This document shows, one piece after another, positions 1-9,455 of a DNA stretch of 52,133 bases. The position numbers and the translations under genes were made by a program. The DNA is from Propionivibrio sp. (GTDB lineage: Bacteria; Pseudomonadota; Gammaproteobacteria; Burkholderiales; Rhodocyclaceae). Each line of letters opens with the position of its first letter. Position 1 is the stretch's first letter. The notes below the pieces were generated by a model. That model was given only the letters and a program-made list of their open reading frames with translations. It had not been told where the DNA came from and ran no database searches. The DNA lies in assembly GCF_029255185.1 (NCBI RefSeq), contig NZ_JAPUVO010000140.1, forward strand, positions 1 through 52,133, written 5' to 3'.

Positions 1-56
1 CCCAAGCCGAGCTTGGCCCAACAGCCGGGGTCGTTCTGTGCGGAGGTAATGCCCTA
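1..56 (-). other. In-frame continuation of the DUF6701 gene beyond a TAG codon
   Basis: Reading the reverse strand past the TAG at 54-56 in the same frame gives GITSAQNDPGCWAKLGLG up to the window edge. DUF6701 proteins usually continue from LTAQN with a segment of the type AxGxTTQNYxGxFAKL, so this stretch resembles the expected continuation. A nonsense mutation, small indel or sequencing error are all possible. Confidence 0.4.
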
Positions 57-2798
57 ATTCTGCGCCGTGAGGCTAAACGCCGTCGTAAAACCATCCTGGA
101 CGAAATAGCTATAGCCACCGCAGGCCGGCGTGGCGGCGCCGGGCGCCAGGGCAAAATGATCGGGGATGAAACGGCCAAAGTAGCTGGTGGCCGAGGTGTT
201 GCCGAATTTGCAGCCGTATTGGCCGCCGACCAGGGCGTTGGAGAAATCATTGGTGCAGTCGCCGGCCGCCGAATCGACGGCGGTAAAGGTGTTGTCATAG
301 ACCCCCGTGCTGCCCAGCCGGAAGTAGCCGACCTCGGTGTAGCTGAAGGCGGCGCCGGTGGCGATGCCGGTCGCCGGGTTGGCGCTGGAAAAACTGCCGG
401 ACAGTGTGCCGGCCTGCACGGCGCCGCTGTGCGCCGCGAGGGTGCTGGTGTCAATTGCCGGTGTGCCGTTATAGCCGACCACCGCGCTGTCGGCGGTGAG
501 CGTGAAGTTGGCCCCGGTCTTGATGCGCGGCGTCGCGCTGGTGCTCACGCCGGTGGCGTCGGCCGAGGCCGTCGAGGTGACGCTCAAGGCGCTCGGGCGC
601 ACTGCGAAATCGTCGCTCGAACAGGCGACGATGTTCGGCGTCTGGTTGGCGTCGGTGACCCGGCAGCGCAGGTCGGCGTAGGCCTTGCTGACCGTCATGC
701 TGGCCGAGGCCTTGCGCCCGGCGTTGGCGGCGCTGAAGGTCAGTGTCTGCGACACCGCCGGATTGACCGCCGCCCGGCTGTCGCAGGCGGTGCCGCCGGA
801 GCCGTCGACCAGTTCGACGGTCACCGATTGGTCGACGCCGGCGGCGTAGCCGGTTTCGACGCTGTTGTCGGCCTTGAGGGCGACGACATCAACGCTGAAG
901 GGGGTGCCGGCGAGCTTGGTGTAAAGGTGGCCAGTGGCCGCCGTGGCGCCCGACTCGACACAGTTGAAGCTGGCCGGCGGGGTGATCACGCCGACGCCGA
1001 CCGTGATGTTGGGCCCGAACTCCGAGGTATTGCCACTGGCATCGGTCGCGGTGCCAGTGACTTTGTCGCCGACAATGACGGTGCTGGCGATGGTGAAGCT
1101 GCCGCTGAAGTTGCCGTTGGCGTCGGTGGTGACGGTGCCCAGATAGGTCTGGCCTTCGCCATGGGCGACGTTTTGTCCGTCGCCAGCGACGATAACGCCA
1201 TTGTTGTTGCCGTCGTCGCTGGCCAGGTAGACATCGACCAGGACATTGGCAAAGGTGCTCTGGTTGGCGGCGGAGCCTACGTAGCCGGCCACTTGCAGGG
1301 TCGAGGCAATGACGCCGACGGTGGTGAAGATGGGGTAGTCGATGCCGTTGTTGGCGGTGGCGCCGAACGCCCCGTCGTTGCCACTTACGCCGTCAGCGCC
1401 CAGATCAATGCCCAGGGCACCGTTGTGATGGATCGAATTGCCGCGGATGCTCACCAGCGTGCTGTCGTTCGCGATCTCGATGCCGCGACCGGTGTTCCGG
1501 GCGATGACGTTGCCGGCGCCAGTTGCTGTGCCGCCGATCACCATCGGTATGCTTTGATTGTTGAGCGCAATCTCGATGCCCTTGCCATTGGCCAGCGCCG
1601 TCGTGCCATCGGCAAGAACGCCGATGTAGTTGCCCTGCACAAGTTCACCAGGCACCCTACCCGCAGAACTTTCCAGGTGAATGCCTGCGGTTGAGTTGCC
1701 GGAAATGATGTTGCGTTCTGCCGCGGTTGTTCCGCCAATAATGCCGCCGTAACCAAAGGCAGCAACGCCGATGTTGTTTGGCAACGCAGCGGTCCCGGCA
1801 GCGTTGGTACCGATGTAGTTCCCCTGGATCAGCACTGTACGTCCCTGAGCGTAAATGCCGTACCCTGTCGTATTGCCAGAGATGACATTGCGTTCGGAAG
1901 CGATGGTCCCGCCGATTCTGGTGGGACCTAGGCCGCCCGCAGAGATGCCATAGAATCCGTTTGGCACCGCTGCGGTCCCTGCCGCATTGGTACCAATATA
2001 GTTTCCTATGATAATGGCATTCCAGCTGGTGCTGGTGATTCCAGTCGCTGATGTACCAGACACGACGTTGCCGGGCCCGATGACAGTACCCGATCCCCAT
2101 TCGTAGATGCCATAGCTAGTTTTTTTTGTAAGTGCGGCGGTCCCGGCAGCGTTGATGCCGATATAGTTGAACGAGATCGTGTTGTTGGAGCCCCTAACGT
2201 CTATGCCATAATGCGTAACGCCGATCACATTACGCGAAGCGCTAGTGGCGCCTCCGATCAGATTATTGGATGACGTTATTTCGATCCCATAGTTTTGTCC
2301 GAAAATTGAAGTTGTCCCACCCGAAGTCACGCCGATGAAACAGCGCTGAACATTATTGCTTCCATTGGTTCTCAGGGAGATCTGCTTATAAAACCCATTA
2401 ATGACTAGCCCCTGGACGGTGCTATTGCCGGCGGTGATATCGAGTCCAGTTGCATCAGAGGCCGACGCGCCGCTGATGACCACTTTTGGTGTCGTCAGGG
2501 TGTACCCGCTCTGCGTGGTCGCGTCGATGGTGACCGGGTAGGTGATGACCGGCAGCGCTGAGGCGGGCGTGATCGTGCAGATACCGGAGGCGCAGCCAGC
2601 ACCGACCACGGCGAAGTTGATGATGCTGGTGCCGCTGGCGGCATTCGAATCGATGATCGCCTGGCGCAGCGAGCCGGCGCCGCTGTCCAGCGTGTTGATG
2701 ACGGTTTGCGTCAGGTCGGCGTAAGCGCCCGGCGCGCCGAAGACGAACACCAGGAGGGCGAGCATTCGAAACCATCGGTTGCGCGTGGCCTTGGGCAT
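54..2798 (-). CDS. Secreted beta-helix / DUF6701 (MshQ-like) surface protein, probably interrupted at its 3' end
   Basis: A 914-residue reading frame with a signal peptide (residues 1-27, cleavage near AYA-D). Residues about 120-460 form a right-handed beta-helix with roughly five repeats of 45-48 residues built on NYIGTNAAGTAA and IGGT..ERNVISGN. A linker containing SEFGPNITVG follows. The C-terminal part carries the GRFIPDHFALAPG and ACGGYSYF signatures of DUF6701, a domain found in MshQ-type pilus-associated and surface proteins. The ATG is preceded by GGAG. The frame ends at a TAG (54-56) just after LTAQN, in the middle of the DUF6701 domain, and codons beyond it still look coding. The gene is therefore probably longer than this and either broken, misread or truncated. 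The role is likely cell-surface or adhesion, inferred from domains only. Confidence 0.72.
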   Translation of the reverse strand: MPKATRNRWFRMLALLVFVFGAPGAYADLTQTVINTLDSGAGSLRQAIIDSNAASGTSIINFAVVGAGCASGICTITPASALPVITYPVTIDATTQSGYTLTTPKVVISGASASDATGLDITAGNSTVQGLVINGFYKQISLRTNGSNNVQRCFIGVTSGGTTSIFGQNYGIEITSSNNLIGGATSASRNVIGVTHYGIDVRGSNNTISFNYIGINAAGTAALTKKTSYGIYEWGSGTVIGPGNVVSGTSATGITSTSWNAIIIGNYIGTNAAGTAAVPNGFYGISAGGLGPTRIGGTIASERNVISGNTTGYGIYAQGRTVLIQGNYIGTNAAGTAALPNNIGVAAFGYGGIIGGTTAAERNIISGNSTAGIHLESSAGRVPGELVQGNYIGVLADGTTALANGKGIEIALNNQSIPMVIGGTATGAGNVIARNTGRGIEIANDSTLVSIRGNSIHHNGALGIDLGADGVSGNDGAFGATANNGIDYPIFTTVGVIASTLQVAGYVGSAANQSTFANVLVDVYLASDDGNNNGVIVAGDGQNVAHGEGQTYLGTVTTDANGNFSGSFTIASTVIVGDKVTGTATDASGNTSEFGPNITVGVGVITPPASFNCVESGATAATGHLYTKLAGTPFSVDVVALKADNSVETGYAAGVDQSVTVELVDGSGGTACDSRAAVNPAVSQTLTFSAANAGRKASASMTVSKAYADLRCRVTDANQTPNIVACSSDDFAVRPSALSVTSTASADATGVSTSATPRIKTGANFTLTADSAVVGYNGTPAIDTSTLAAHSGAVQAGTLSGSFSSANPATGIATGAAFSYTEVGYFRLGSTGVYDNTFTAVDSAAGDCTNDFSNALVGGQYGCKFGNTSATSYFGRFIPDHFALAPGAATPACGGYSYFVQDGFTTAFSLTAQN

Positions 2799-2845
2799 GG
2801 GATCAACTCCGAAGTGAACGGGCTGTCATGACAATCAGTTTTTCC

Positions 2846-4495
2846 CTAGAGGTCGACGCCATAGCGGCCCGGAGCAAGGATGTTGTCGGGATCGAGCGCT
2901 GCCTTGATCTTTGCATTCAGGCGCTGCATCTCTGGCGCATCCTTGAACAGCTCGCCCCAGCTTTGCAGGCCGGCGCGATATTGCTGGAATTGCCGCTCAC
3001 GCATGATGGCCAGAAGTTCCTCATAGAGTTGCACGCTGTGCGCCGTTTCGTCGGCGTCTTCCCGATCGTAGATTATGGCCATCAGGCAGATTATCGAGCG
3101 CGGATTCATCAGCAGCATCGCGACATAGAAGTCGAAGCCATGCGCGGCGAAACGCAGCTTGCAGGCATCAAGGAATGGCCAGATATGAGTGTTGGAAAAA
3201 GGCAGGATGGGGGCGAACCAGATCAGTCCGCAGCGGTCGCGCGCCGGCTGAACGCCCTCTTGCGGTCGCGGGCGGCGGTAGCGGTAGTAGGCGTGTTTGA
3301 CGAAGTACTCGGTCGGGATACCCTGCAGGATTTTGTGCACGTAAGGTGCGGAGTCGAGCATCGGGAGCGAGGTGCGTGCCCCCAGTTCGATCAGGCGGCG
3401 CACAAGAGGGCTTTTCCACGACCAGTCGATGAGCCGTTGCAGGTAGGGCAGCAGCGCGTCCGAAATGAAGATCAGGCGCCCATACGGCGAGAGCGCTTCA
3501 CGCAGCAAGGAACGCTGGAGTTTGACCTGGCCACGCGTGCCGTAAATGCCGCCAGCACAGCTCCACGGCACAATGCAGTACTTGCGCCGCAAGGCGGCCA
3601 GGTCGGCATCGGTCAGCGGCCCGTGCTGTGCGACCTGCTCACTGATGCGTTGCGTCAGGATGGCCATCGAAACAAAATCGTTGATCATGTGCAGCTTGGT
3701 GTTGACGATAGCGGTCAGCGCCAAGCGGCGGAAGGCGTCGACCACCTTCGGCAGATGCCGTTCGTCGCTGACCTCAAAGACGAAGGAGTTGTGGGATTCG
3801 GGCTGCGGCATTAGCCAGATGCCCGCCTGGGTGACGATACCCAGGTTGGATTGGGTGAACAGTCCCTCCACATACGGCCCGACACCCCATTTGTGCGTAT
3901 GCCAGGTCTTGAGTCCCTGGGTTGTGCTACCGAGTTGCACCCGTTCGCCGTCGGCGAGAATGACCTCCAGTCCGCACAGATTGCCGAAGTGGTCGCCGTA
4001 GGGCGTTTCGCCGATACCGCGTTCGAGGGCATTGCCAATGACGCTGCCCTGACCCGAGCCGTCGGTGCAGTCAATCCACAGCTTGTGGCCCTTGCTGCGC
4101 AGATGTGCATTGAGCTGCGTGTAGGTGACACCCGGTTCGATCACCGCGTAGGCGAGTTCCTCATTGACTTCGAGGATGCGATTCATGCGTTCGAGGATCA
4201 TGACGATCGCGCCGTCGTCGATGGCGAGCGTCGTCCCGTAACCCCAGTTACGCCCCGTGCTCGATGGCCACACGGGAATCCGGTGCCGGGCGGCGATGCG
4301 GACGACTGCGGCGACGTCCTCGGCAGAGGCCGGGAAGACCACCGCTGCGCAAAGGCTTTGCCAGGGTATCGTGCACCGCGAGTAGCGGTCCAGATCGTCG
4401 GCGCTGGTGCATACGTTTGCGGAACCTAGGGCTGCGCGCAACTCGTTGGCGACTTCGTCATCAATGCGCGGTGTGCCGGGACGTGTTTCCATCAC
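2846..4495 (-). CDS. FAD-binding oxidoreductase of the vanillyl-alcohol oxidase / p-cresol methylhydroxylase type
   Basis: A 549-residue flavoprotein. The N-terminal half (about 50-230) is a PCMH-type FAD-binding domain: PVWPSSTGRNWGYG, then VIEPGVTYTQLNAHL, then DCTDGSGQGSVIGNALERG, the segments that bind the pyrophosphate and isoalloxazine. The C-terminal half, with CGLIWFAPILPFSNTHI and a final LAPGRYGVDL, matches the cap and C-terminus of 4-cresol dehydrogenase and vanillyl-alcohol oxidase. These enzymes oxidise para-substituted phenols, but the substrate cannot be read from the sequence. PCMH flavoproteins work with a cytochrome c subunit, and none is encoded next to this gene, so an oxidase or an unlinked electron acceptor is possible. 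Two adjacent ATGs (4495, 4492) are equally good starts. Confidence 0.8.
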   Translation of the reverse strand: MMETRPGTPRIDDEVANELRAALGSANVCTSADDLDRYSRCTIPWQSLCAAVVFPASAEDVAAVVRIAARHRIPVWPSSTGRNWGYGTTLAIDDGAIVMILERMNRILEVNEELAYAVIEPGVTYTQLNAHLRSKGHKLWIDCTDGSGQGSVIGNALERGIGETPYGDHFGNLCGLEVILADGERVQLGSTTQGLKTWHTHKWGVGPYVEGLFTQSNLGIVTQAGIWLMPQPESHNSFVFEVSDERHLPKVVDAFRRLALTAIVNTKLHMINDFVSMAILTQRISEQVAQHGPLTDADLAALRRKYCIVPWSCAGGIYGTRGQVKLQRSLLREALSPYGRLIFISDALLPYLQRLIDWSWKSPLVRRLIELGARTSLPMLDSAPYVHKILQGIPTEYFVKHAYYRYRRPRPQEGVQPARDRCGLIWFAPILPFSNTHIWPFLDACKLRFAAHGFDFYVAMLLMNPRSIICLMAIIYDREDADETAHSVQLYEELLAIMRERQFQQYRAGLQSWGELFKDAPEMQRLNAKIKAALDPDNILAPGRYGVDL

Positions 4496-4656
4496 TGATC
4501 CTTTCGCGGGGATAAAGCGTCAACTCGCTAGTGGCAAGCTTTCAGTCCTACGTATTGCAGCGTTTGAGTAGGATAGCATAGGCTGTTGGTCAACAACTCG
4601 TGTGGCAAGCAGTCGGTTGGACCGGTGGAGCATTCCCGCATCTGGGTCTTGATGTG

Positions 4657-4682
4657 AAAAGAGCCGCGTTATGCGGCTCTTT
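4657..4682 (-). terminator. Rho-independent terminator after the GST gene
   Basis: A 10-bp stem (AAAGAGCCGC / GCGGCTCTTT) with a 5-base loop, followed by a short T run on the minus strand, 19 bases beyond the end of the GST gene. The remaining spacer between here and the flavoenzyme start (4496-4656) holds nothing else I can support. Confidence 0.75.
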
Positions 4683-4700
4683 GGCGTTGGCTGCGTGATA

Positions 4701-5309
4701 TCAGCCTTGTGGAACAGTGTCGGCAAAGGCTGGACGCTGCATCAGTCTGGCGTATAGGCGTGCGAGGTTGGGGTGCTTTTGGCTCCACTCGATCTCGGGG
4801 AAGCGGAAGGCGAGGTAGCCGAGCGCGCAAACGGCGGCGACATCCGCTAGTGAGAAGTGCGTGCCAATGCAGCAGACGTTTTCGCCAAGTTGTTCAGCCA
4901 TGTAGTCGAGTCCGCGGATGATCTTGCTTTCCTGGCGGGCAATCCAGTCGGGACTTTGCAGTTTGGGCGGACGCTTTTTTTCGAGAAAGGCCAGTGCGGC
5001 GGCGTCGCAAATGCCATCAGCAAGGGCCTCCCAGCGCTTGACCTCAGTGCGCTCACGATTCGGCGCGGGCATCAGCTTGTTGTTTGGCGCGACATTGTCG
5101 AGGTATTCGCTGATCACCCGCGAATCGAAGAGAACGGTTTCGTCGTCAAGCACCAGCACCGGAATCTTTCCCAGCGGGTTGAGGTTCGGAACAGCCGATT
5201 CAGGCGTCCACGGTGAGTCAAGAACAAACTCGTATTCGATTTTCTTTTCGGCCAGAACGATACGCACCTTGCGGACGTAAGGGCTGGTGAGTGATCCGAT
5301 GAGTTTCAT
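4701..5309 (-). CDS. Glutathione S-transferase (YibF-like)
   Basis: A 202-residue soluble protein with the two-domain GST layout. The N-terminal thioredoxin-fold domain (1-78) has SPYVRKVRIVLAEK, the cis-Pro segment GKIPVLVLDD and the glutathione-gamma-glutamyl contact FDSRVISEYL. The all-helical C-terminal domain contains THFSLADVAAVCALGYL, the conserved N-capping box region of GSTs. The family conjugates or transfers glutathione; the substrate is unknown. The gene stands alone, divergent from purB, and has its own terminator. The 105-base gap to purB holds both promoters but no convincing consensus boxes. Confidence 0.88.
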   Translation of the reverse strand: MKLIGSLTSPYVRKVRIVLAEKKIEYEFVLDSPWTPESAVPNLNPLGKIPVLVLDDETVLFDSRVISEYLDNVAPNNKLMPAPNRERTEVKRWEALADGICDAAALAFLEKKRPPKLQSPDWIARQESKIIRGLDYMAEQLGENVCCIGTHFSLADVAAVCALGYLAFRFPEIEWSQKHPNLARLYARLMQRPAFADTVPQG

Positions 5310-5359
5310 GGCTTCCTGCAGGAGAACAATTTGAGCAGATTATAGCATCGCCGAGGTGA

Positions 5360-6789
<1,430 letters not shown>

Positions 6790-6790
<1 letters not shown>

Positions 6791-7092
6791 TGGACGAGCT
6801 CGTTGACTCCATCTCACGGGTCGTCGTCTGTCCGGGGTGTGAACGTGAAGTTCCCAACGGTTCGATCTATTGCCCGTATTGCTGCGGCGCCGATGGCCGG
6901 GACGGGGCAATCAAGCGTGGCGGATTCATTGGTGGCATCTGCGGCCTGATGGTCGGCGGCGTGCTTGCCGCCATCTGGTCTTCGCTTGTTGGCCCGGAGC
7001 GCGCTACCTGGGGCGTGACCTTCGGCGTCGCGGTGGCCTGCATGACAACGGGAATGCTGTGGGGAATGCTGCGCAAACGCGGGCAGCAATGA
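6790..7092 (+). CDS. Small zinc-ribbon membrane protein
   Basis: A 100-residue protein of unknown function. The N-terminal 35 residues carry two CxxC knuckles (CPGC and CPYC, 15 residues apart), the pattern of a single zinc ribbon. Two hydrophobic segments follow (about 45-65, glycine-rich GGFIGGICGLMVGGV, and 72-90), ending in basic RKRGQQ. It is probably an inner-membrane protein with the zinc ribbon in the cytoplasm. The start overlaps the purB stop and its stop overlaps the next ATG (ATGA), so expression is coupled to both neighbours. A TTG one codon earlier is also possible. Confidence 0.75.
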
Positions 7093-7427
7093 ATGGAGTC
7101 GATTACGTGTCGCAATTTGCCTTGAATCTGAAGAAGCTGCCGGGAATTTCGCATCTGGCGGCGATCAATCTACTCGATGCCGAGGGCAATGTCATCGCAG
7201 CCATTGAAAACAAGCCAGGCAGCCAGGGGTCGCTGTCCGTTTATAACCATCTGGCGCAGACCTACGGGGCGATAAGCCCGGAAGCAGCAAGAAAGGGGCT
7301 TGAGCTTTTTGCCGAGCACAGCGTGGATGCGCGCGAGCATCCGGGAAGACATCCGAATATCGACCGGCTGTTGGCCGTGATCGAGGAAAACAGAACCTTG
7401 CGAACCAAGCATGTCTTTGCGCTGTGA
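7089..7427 (+). CDS. DUF2322 family protein
   Basis: A 112-residue soluble protein. The segments LPGISHLAAINLLDAEG, AAIENKPGSQGSLSVYNHL, ARKGLELFAEHSVDA and HPNIDRLLAVI match what I recall of the DUF2322 family; its function is unknown. The ATG overlaps the stop of the zinc-ribbon gene (ATGA), marking translational coupling at the end of the purB operon. The reading frame is open further upstream (to 6870) but that part overlaps the zinc-ribbon gene and has no family resemblance. Confidence 0.75.
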   Translation: MNGVDYVSQFALNLKKLPGISHLAAINLLDAEGNVIAAIENKPGSQGSLSVYNHLAQTYGAISPEAARKGLELFAEHSVDAREHPGRHPNIDRLLAVIEENRTLRTKHVFAL

Positions 7428-7546
7428 GCGGTGAAACTTCTTGCTGAAATTATGCCTCTTTGATACAAAAGGCTGACGCTGGTCTGTTACCCTGACCGAA
7501 GCTACTGTTTTTCGACTTCCTCATCAACCACAACGGAGAAATAAGC

Positions 7547-8008
7547 ATGAAAAAATTAGTTGCCCTGCTTGTCCTTGCCGGCATTGCCAGCGCCTCGTTT
7601 GCCCAGCAGCCCCTCAAACCCGAGGAAATGATCAAAATCCGCAAGTCCGGCTACCGCTTCATGTCGTGGAACATGGGCAAAATCAAGGCTAACCTTGATG
7701 GCAACTTCAACAAAGATCAGGTTATTGCCGCCGCCAACGTTGTTGCGGCAACGGCCAACTCGGGTATGGGCGCACTCTTCGGACCAGGAACGGAAAAGGA
7801 AGTTGGCGACGAGAAGACACGCGTCAAGCCAGAGTTCTTCATGCCCCAGAATCAGGACAAGCTCAAGGAAGTGGCCACGAACTACATCCGGGAAGCCAAC
7901 GAGCTAGCCAAGGTTGCCGCGACCGGCGATGTGGCGGCAATCAAGGTGCAATTCGGCAAGACCGGCAGTGCCTGCAAGGGTTGTCACGACGAGTTTCGCA
8001 AGGACTGA
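7547..8008 (+). CDS. Cytochrome c' (class II c-type cytochrome)
   Basis: A 153-residue periplasmic haem protein. A signal peptide (1-19, cleaved after SASFA) is followed by a four-helix-bundle domain of about 130 residues, with RKSGYRFMSWNMGKI at the N-terminal helix and the C-terminal haem-binding CKGCH (Cys143, Cys146, His147), the class II arrangement. Cytochromes c' bind NO and CO at a five-coordinate haem and are linked to NO tolerance in denitrifiers, which fits the nir locus about 33 kb away. The spacer 7428-7546 carries the promoter region; GGAGAAATAAGC precedes the ATG. A strong terminator follows. Confidence 0.93.
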   Translation: MKKLVALLVLAGIASASFAQQPLKPEEMIKIRKSGYRFMSWNMGKIKANLDGNFNKDQVIAAANVVAATANSGMGALFGPGTEKEVGDEKTRVKPEFFMPQNQDKLKEVATNYIREANELAKVAATGDVAAIKVQFGKTGSACKGCHDEFRKD

Positions 8009-8011
8009 GGT

Positions 8012-8039
8012 AAAAAGGCCGCCAGTGGGCGGCCTTTTT
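8012..8039 (+). terminator. Bidirectional terminator between cytochrome c' and the toxin gene
   Basis: A 12-bp perfect stem (AAAAAGGCCGCC / GGCGGCCTTTTT) around an AGTG loop, with an A run and a T run at either end. It can end transcription from cytochrome c' (+) and from the convergent toxin-antitoxin operon (-). Confidence 0.9.
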
Positions 8040-8054
8040 ACCGGAGTGATGGCG

Positions 8055-8381
8055 TTATTTTGCTATTCCCAAAAAAACCGCCAAGCAACGTTCGACTTCA
8101 AGCATCTGGCCAGCATCGAGACGGCCAAAGCTGTCGCCAATCTTTTCCCTGGCCACAGTCATGCTCTTGTCCACCATGACTTGAGAAGGTTTGCGCAAGG
8201 CATTCGTGAGATTTGGTTTTACCGTCACGCGGAACAGTGGCATATCACGCAAGTCGCTGCTTACCGGTAGTATCGTAACCGACGGATGGGCGTCAAAAAA
8301 ATCGGACTGCATGATCAGTGCTGGCCACGGTTTGCCGTAGTCGCCTTGCAGCGCAATCGTAACCAAGTCGCCACGCTTCAT
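8055..8381 (-). CDS. MazF/PemK-family endoribonuclease toxin
   Basis: A 108-residue protein with the N-terminal MazF/PemK pattern MKRGDLVTIALQGDYGKPWPALIMQSD, then VTILPVSSDL and the conserved basic segment ALRKPSQVMVDKSMTVAREKIG, and a final helix LDAGQMLEVERCLAVFLG. Family members cut mRNA at short specific sequences; the cleavage site here cannot be predicted. The ATG overlaps the antitoxin stop by four bases (ATGA). The operon lies between two cytochrome genes, which suggests insertion as an accessory module. Confidence 0.92.
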   Translation of the reverse strand: MKRGDLVTIALQGDYGKPWPALIMQSDFFDAHPSVTILPVSSDLRDMPLFRVTVKPNLTNALRKPSQVMVDKSMTVAREKIGDSFGRLDAGQMLEVERCLAVFLGIAK

Positions 8382-8590
8382 TTCCAGCCCTTGGTATCGG
8401 AAGCCGCTTCAATCCAATCCAAAACTTCTCGCTCCTGATCGTCGCTACGCAACGATTCGGATTGGCGATGACATTCTTCTGCGAAAGAAGGGCGACGGGT
8501 ATCTGGCACCCAAAGCTGAACCGGACGAAGTCCGGCCATGCGGAGCGCTTCCCTGCGCTTGTGAACTCGTTCGCTAACCGATGTAGCCAT
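8378..8590 (-). CDS. MazE-like antitoxin (DUF3018 type)
   Basis: A 70-residue protein opening with MATSVSERVHKRREALRMAG and LRPVQLWVPDTRRPSFAEEC, which match the DUF3018 'antitoxin MazE family' group, followed by an acidic C-terminal tail (DDQEREVLDWIEAASD) expected to bind and neutralise the toxin. The first part is basic and probably binds DNA for autoregulation. GGAGG (8596-8600 on the minus strand) gives a strong ribosome site 5 bases before the ATG. It is the first gene of the pair, as usual for MazEF modules. Confidence 0.9.
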   Translation of the reverse strand: MATSVSERVHKRREALRMAGLRPVQLWVPDTRRPSFAEECHRQSESLRSDDQEREVLDWIEAASDTKGWK

Positions 8591-8604
8591 ATCAACCTCC
8601 GTTG

Positions 8605-8642
8605 GTTACATGTAGCAATATAGGCCAACGTTACGTTACATG
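8605..8642. promoter_or_regulatory. Candidate autoregulatory operator, two direct repeats 30 bp apart
   Basis: The octamer GTTACATG occurs at 8605-8612 and 8635-8642, 30 bp apart (about three helical turns). One copy overlaps the -35 box, the other lies just downstream of the -10 box. This is where a MazE-type antitoxin would be expected to repress. Inferred from position and symmetry only. Confidence 0.45.
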
Positions 8643-8645
8643 CAA
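8617..8645 (-). promoter_or_regulatory. Sigma70-type promoter of the toxin-antitoxin operon
   Basis: On the minus strand TTGCAT (8640-8645) and TATATT (8617-8622) are separated by exactly 17 bases, about 27 bases upstream of the antitoxin ATG. It overlaps the candidate operator repeats. Confidence 0.7.
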
Positions 8646-8686
8646 CGACTCGTAGACCGATAGATCCGGATGTCCCGTTATTGTTG

Positions 8687-9379
8687 TTACCAGGTCGGTG
8701 TGGTCTGCGCTGCGGCCGGTGGCGGTGGGGCTGGAAGCCAAGCGCCAGAGCCGACGTAGACGGCGGCCAGAGCGATCAGCAGCGCGACGATGAAGGCGAT
8801 GGCGCCGCCACCGGTGGCCGATTCGCCTTGCTCTACATCCTTCCAGCCGGTAATCATCGGCTTGACCAGATTGTCCTTCTTGACGTGGGCATAGAATGCG
8901 ATGGCGCACAGGTGAAGAATAATCAGCGCGATCAAGGCATTGCTGGTGAGTCCGTGGAATCCGCTCAGGCGGTCGGAAAGGTCTTTGCTGATCAGGTCGT
9001 AGAGCGGGCCACGGAAGGCGATGTCATCATTGCTAAAGAGGCCAGTGACGAGTTGCAGGGCAATCAGCGTTAACAAACCGAAGACCGAGAAAGCGCCCAG
9101 CGGGTTATGGCCGACCCCCTGCCATTGGCCGCGCAGATAAGCGCGAAGCGTGGCTGGTGTCGGAAAAAAACTCGCAAAGCGCGCATGGCTTGAGCCGACC
9201 AGGCCCCAGACCAGGCGAAAGACGACCAAACCAAGAATGACCAGGCCGATTCTCCCGTGCCAGTCCATGGCGCCGCCGCCGATATTGCCGGTGATCACGG
9301 CGGCACTGACAAAAACGACCAGCAGCCAGTGAAAGAGGCGGGTGGGTAGGTCCCACAACTTGATGCGTTTGATGCTCAT
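8687..9379 (-). CDS. Cytochrome b561-type membrane cytochrome
   Basis: A 230-residue inner-membrane protein of the prokaryotic cytochrome b561 / hydrogenase b-subunit superfamily. The opening KLWDLPTRLFHWLLV carries the first haem-ligand histidine; MDWHGRIGLV, SGFHGLTSNALI and LHLCAIAFYAHVKK supply further histidines on helices 2-4. A fifth hydrophobic segment (about 193-212) precedes a Pro/Ala-rich tail. Such proteins pass electrons between the quinone pool and periplasmic c-type cytochromes, and members of this group are often encoded beside cytochrome c'; here the two genes are convergent and separated by a toxin-antitoxin module. Confidence 0.88.
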   Translation of the reverse strand: MSIKRIKLWDLPTRLFHWLLVVFVSAAVITGNIGGGAMDWHGRIGLVILGLVVFRLVWGLVGSSHARFASFFPTPATLRAYLRGQWQGVGHNPLGAFSVFGLLTLIALQLVTGLFSNDDIAFRGPLYDLISKDLSDRLSGFHGLTSNALIALIILHLCAIAFYAHVKKDNLVKPMITGWKDVEQGESATGGGAIAFIVALLIALAAVYVGSGAWLPAPPPPAAAQTTPTW

Positions 9380-9402
9380 GCAATTCTCCCAATATTACGG
9401 AA

Positions 9403-9425
9403 ACGGGCGCCGATCTGGCGCCCGT
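9403..9425 (-). terminator. Hairpin after secF
   Basis: A 9-bp GC-rich stem (ACGGGCGCC / GGCGCCCGT) with a 5-base loop, about 30 bases beyond the secF stop on the minus strand and followed by TTT. It probably ends the queA-secF operon. Confidence 0.6.
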
Positions 9426-9455
9426 AAAACAGGATTGCCGCCGTGGTGTTCGACC

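Noticed and set aside
156-1694. A 512-residue forward reading frame opposite the beta-helix gene
   Set aside because: It is the antisense of a clearly coding GC-rich gene, has no domain pattern, and shows Ala/Gly/Val/Arg-rich low-complexity composition typical of shadow frames.
4520-4726. A 68-residue reverse frame between the flavoenzyme and GST genes
   Set aside because: It spans the terminator hairpin of the GST gene and shows no protein-like features.
7428-7546. An FNR-like box before the cytochrome c' gene (TTGATACAAAAGG)
   Set aside because: Only the left half matches; the right half lacks ATCAA.
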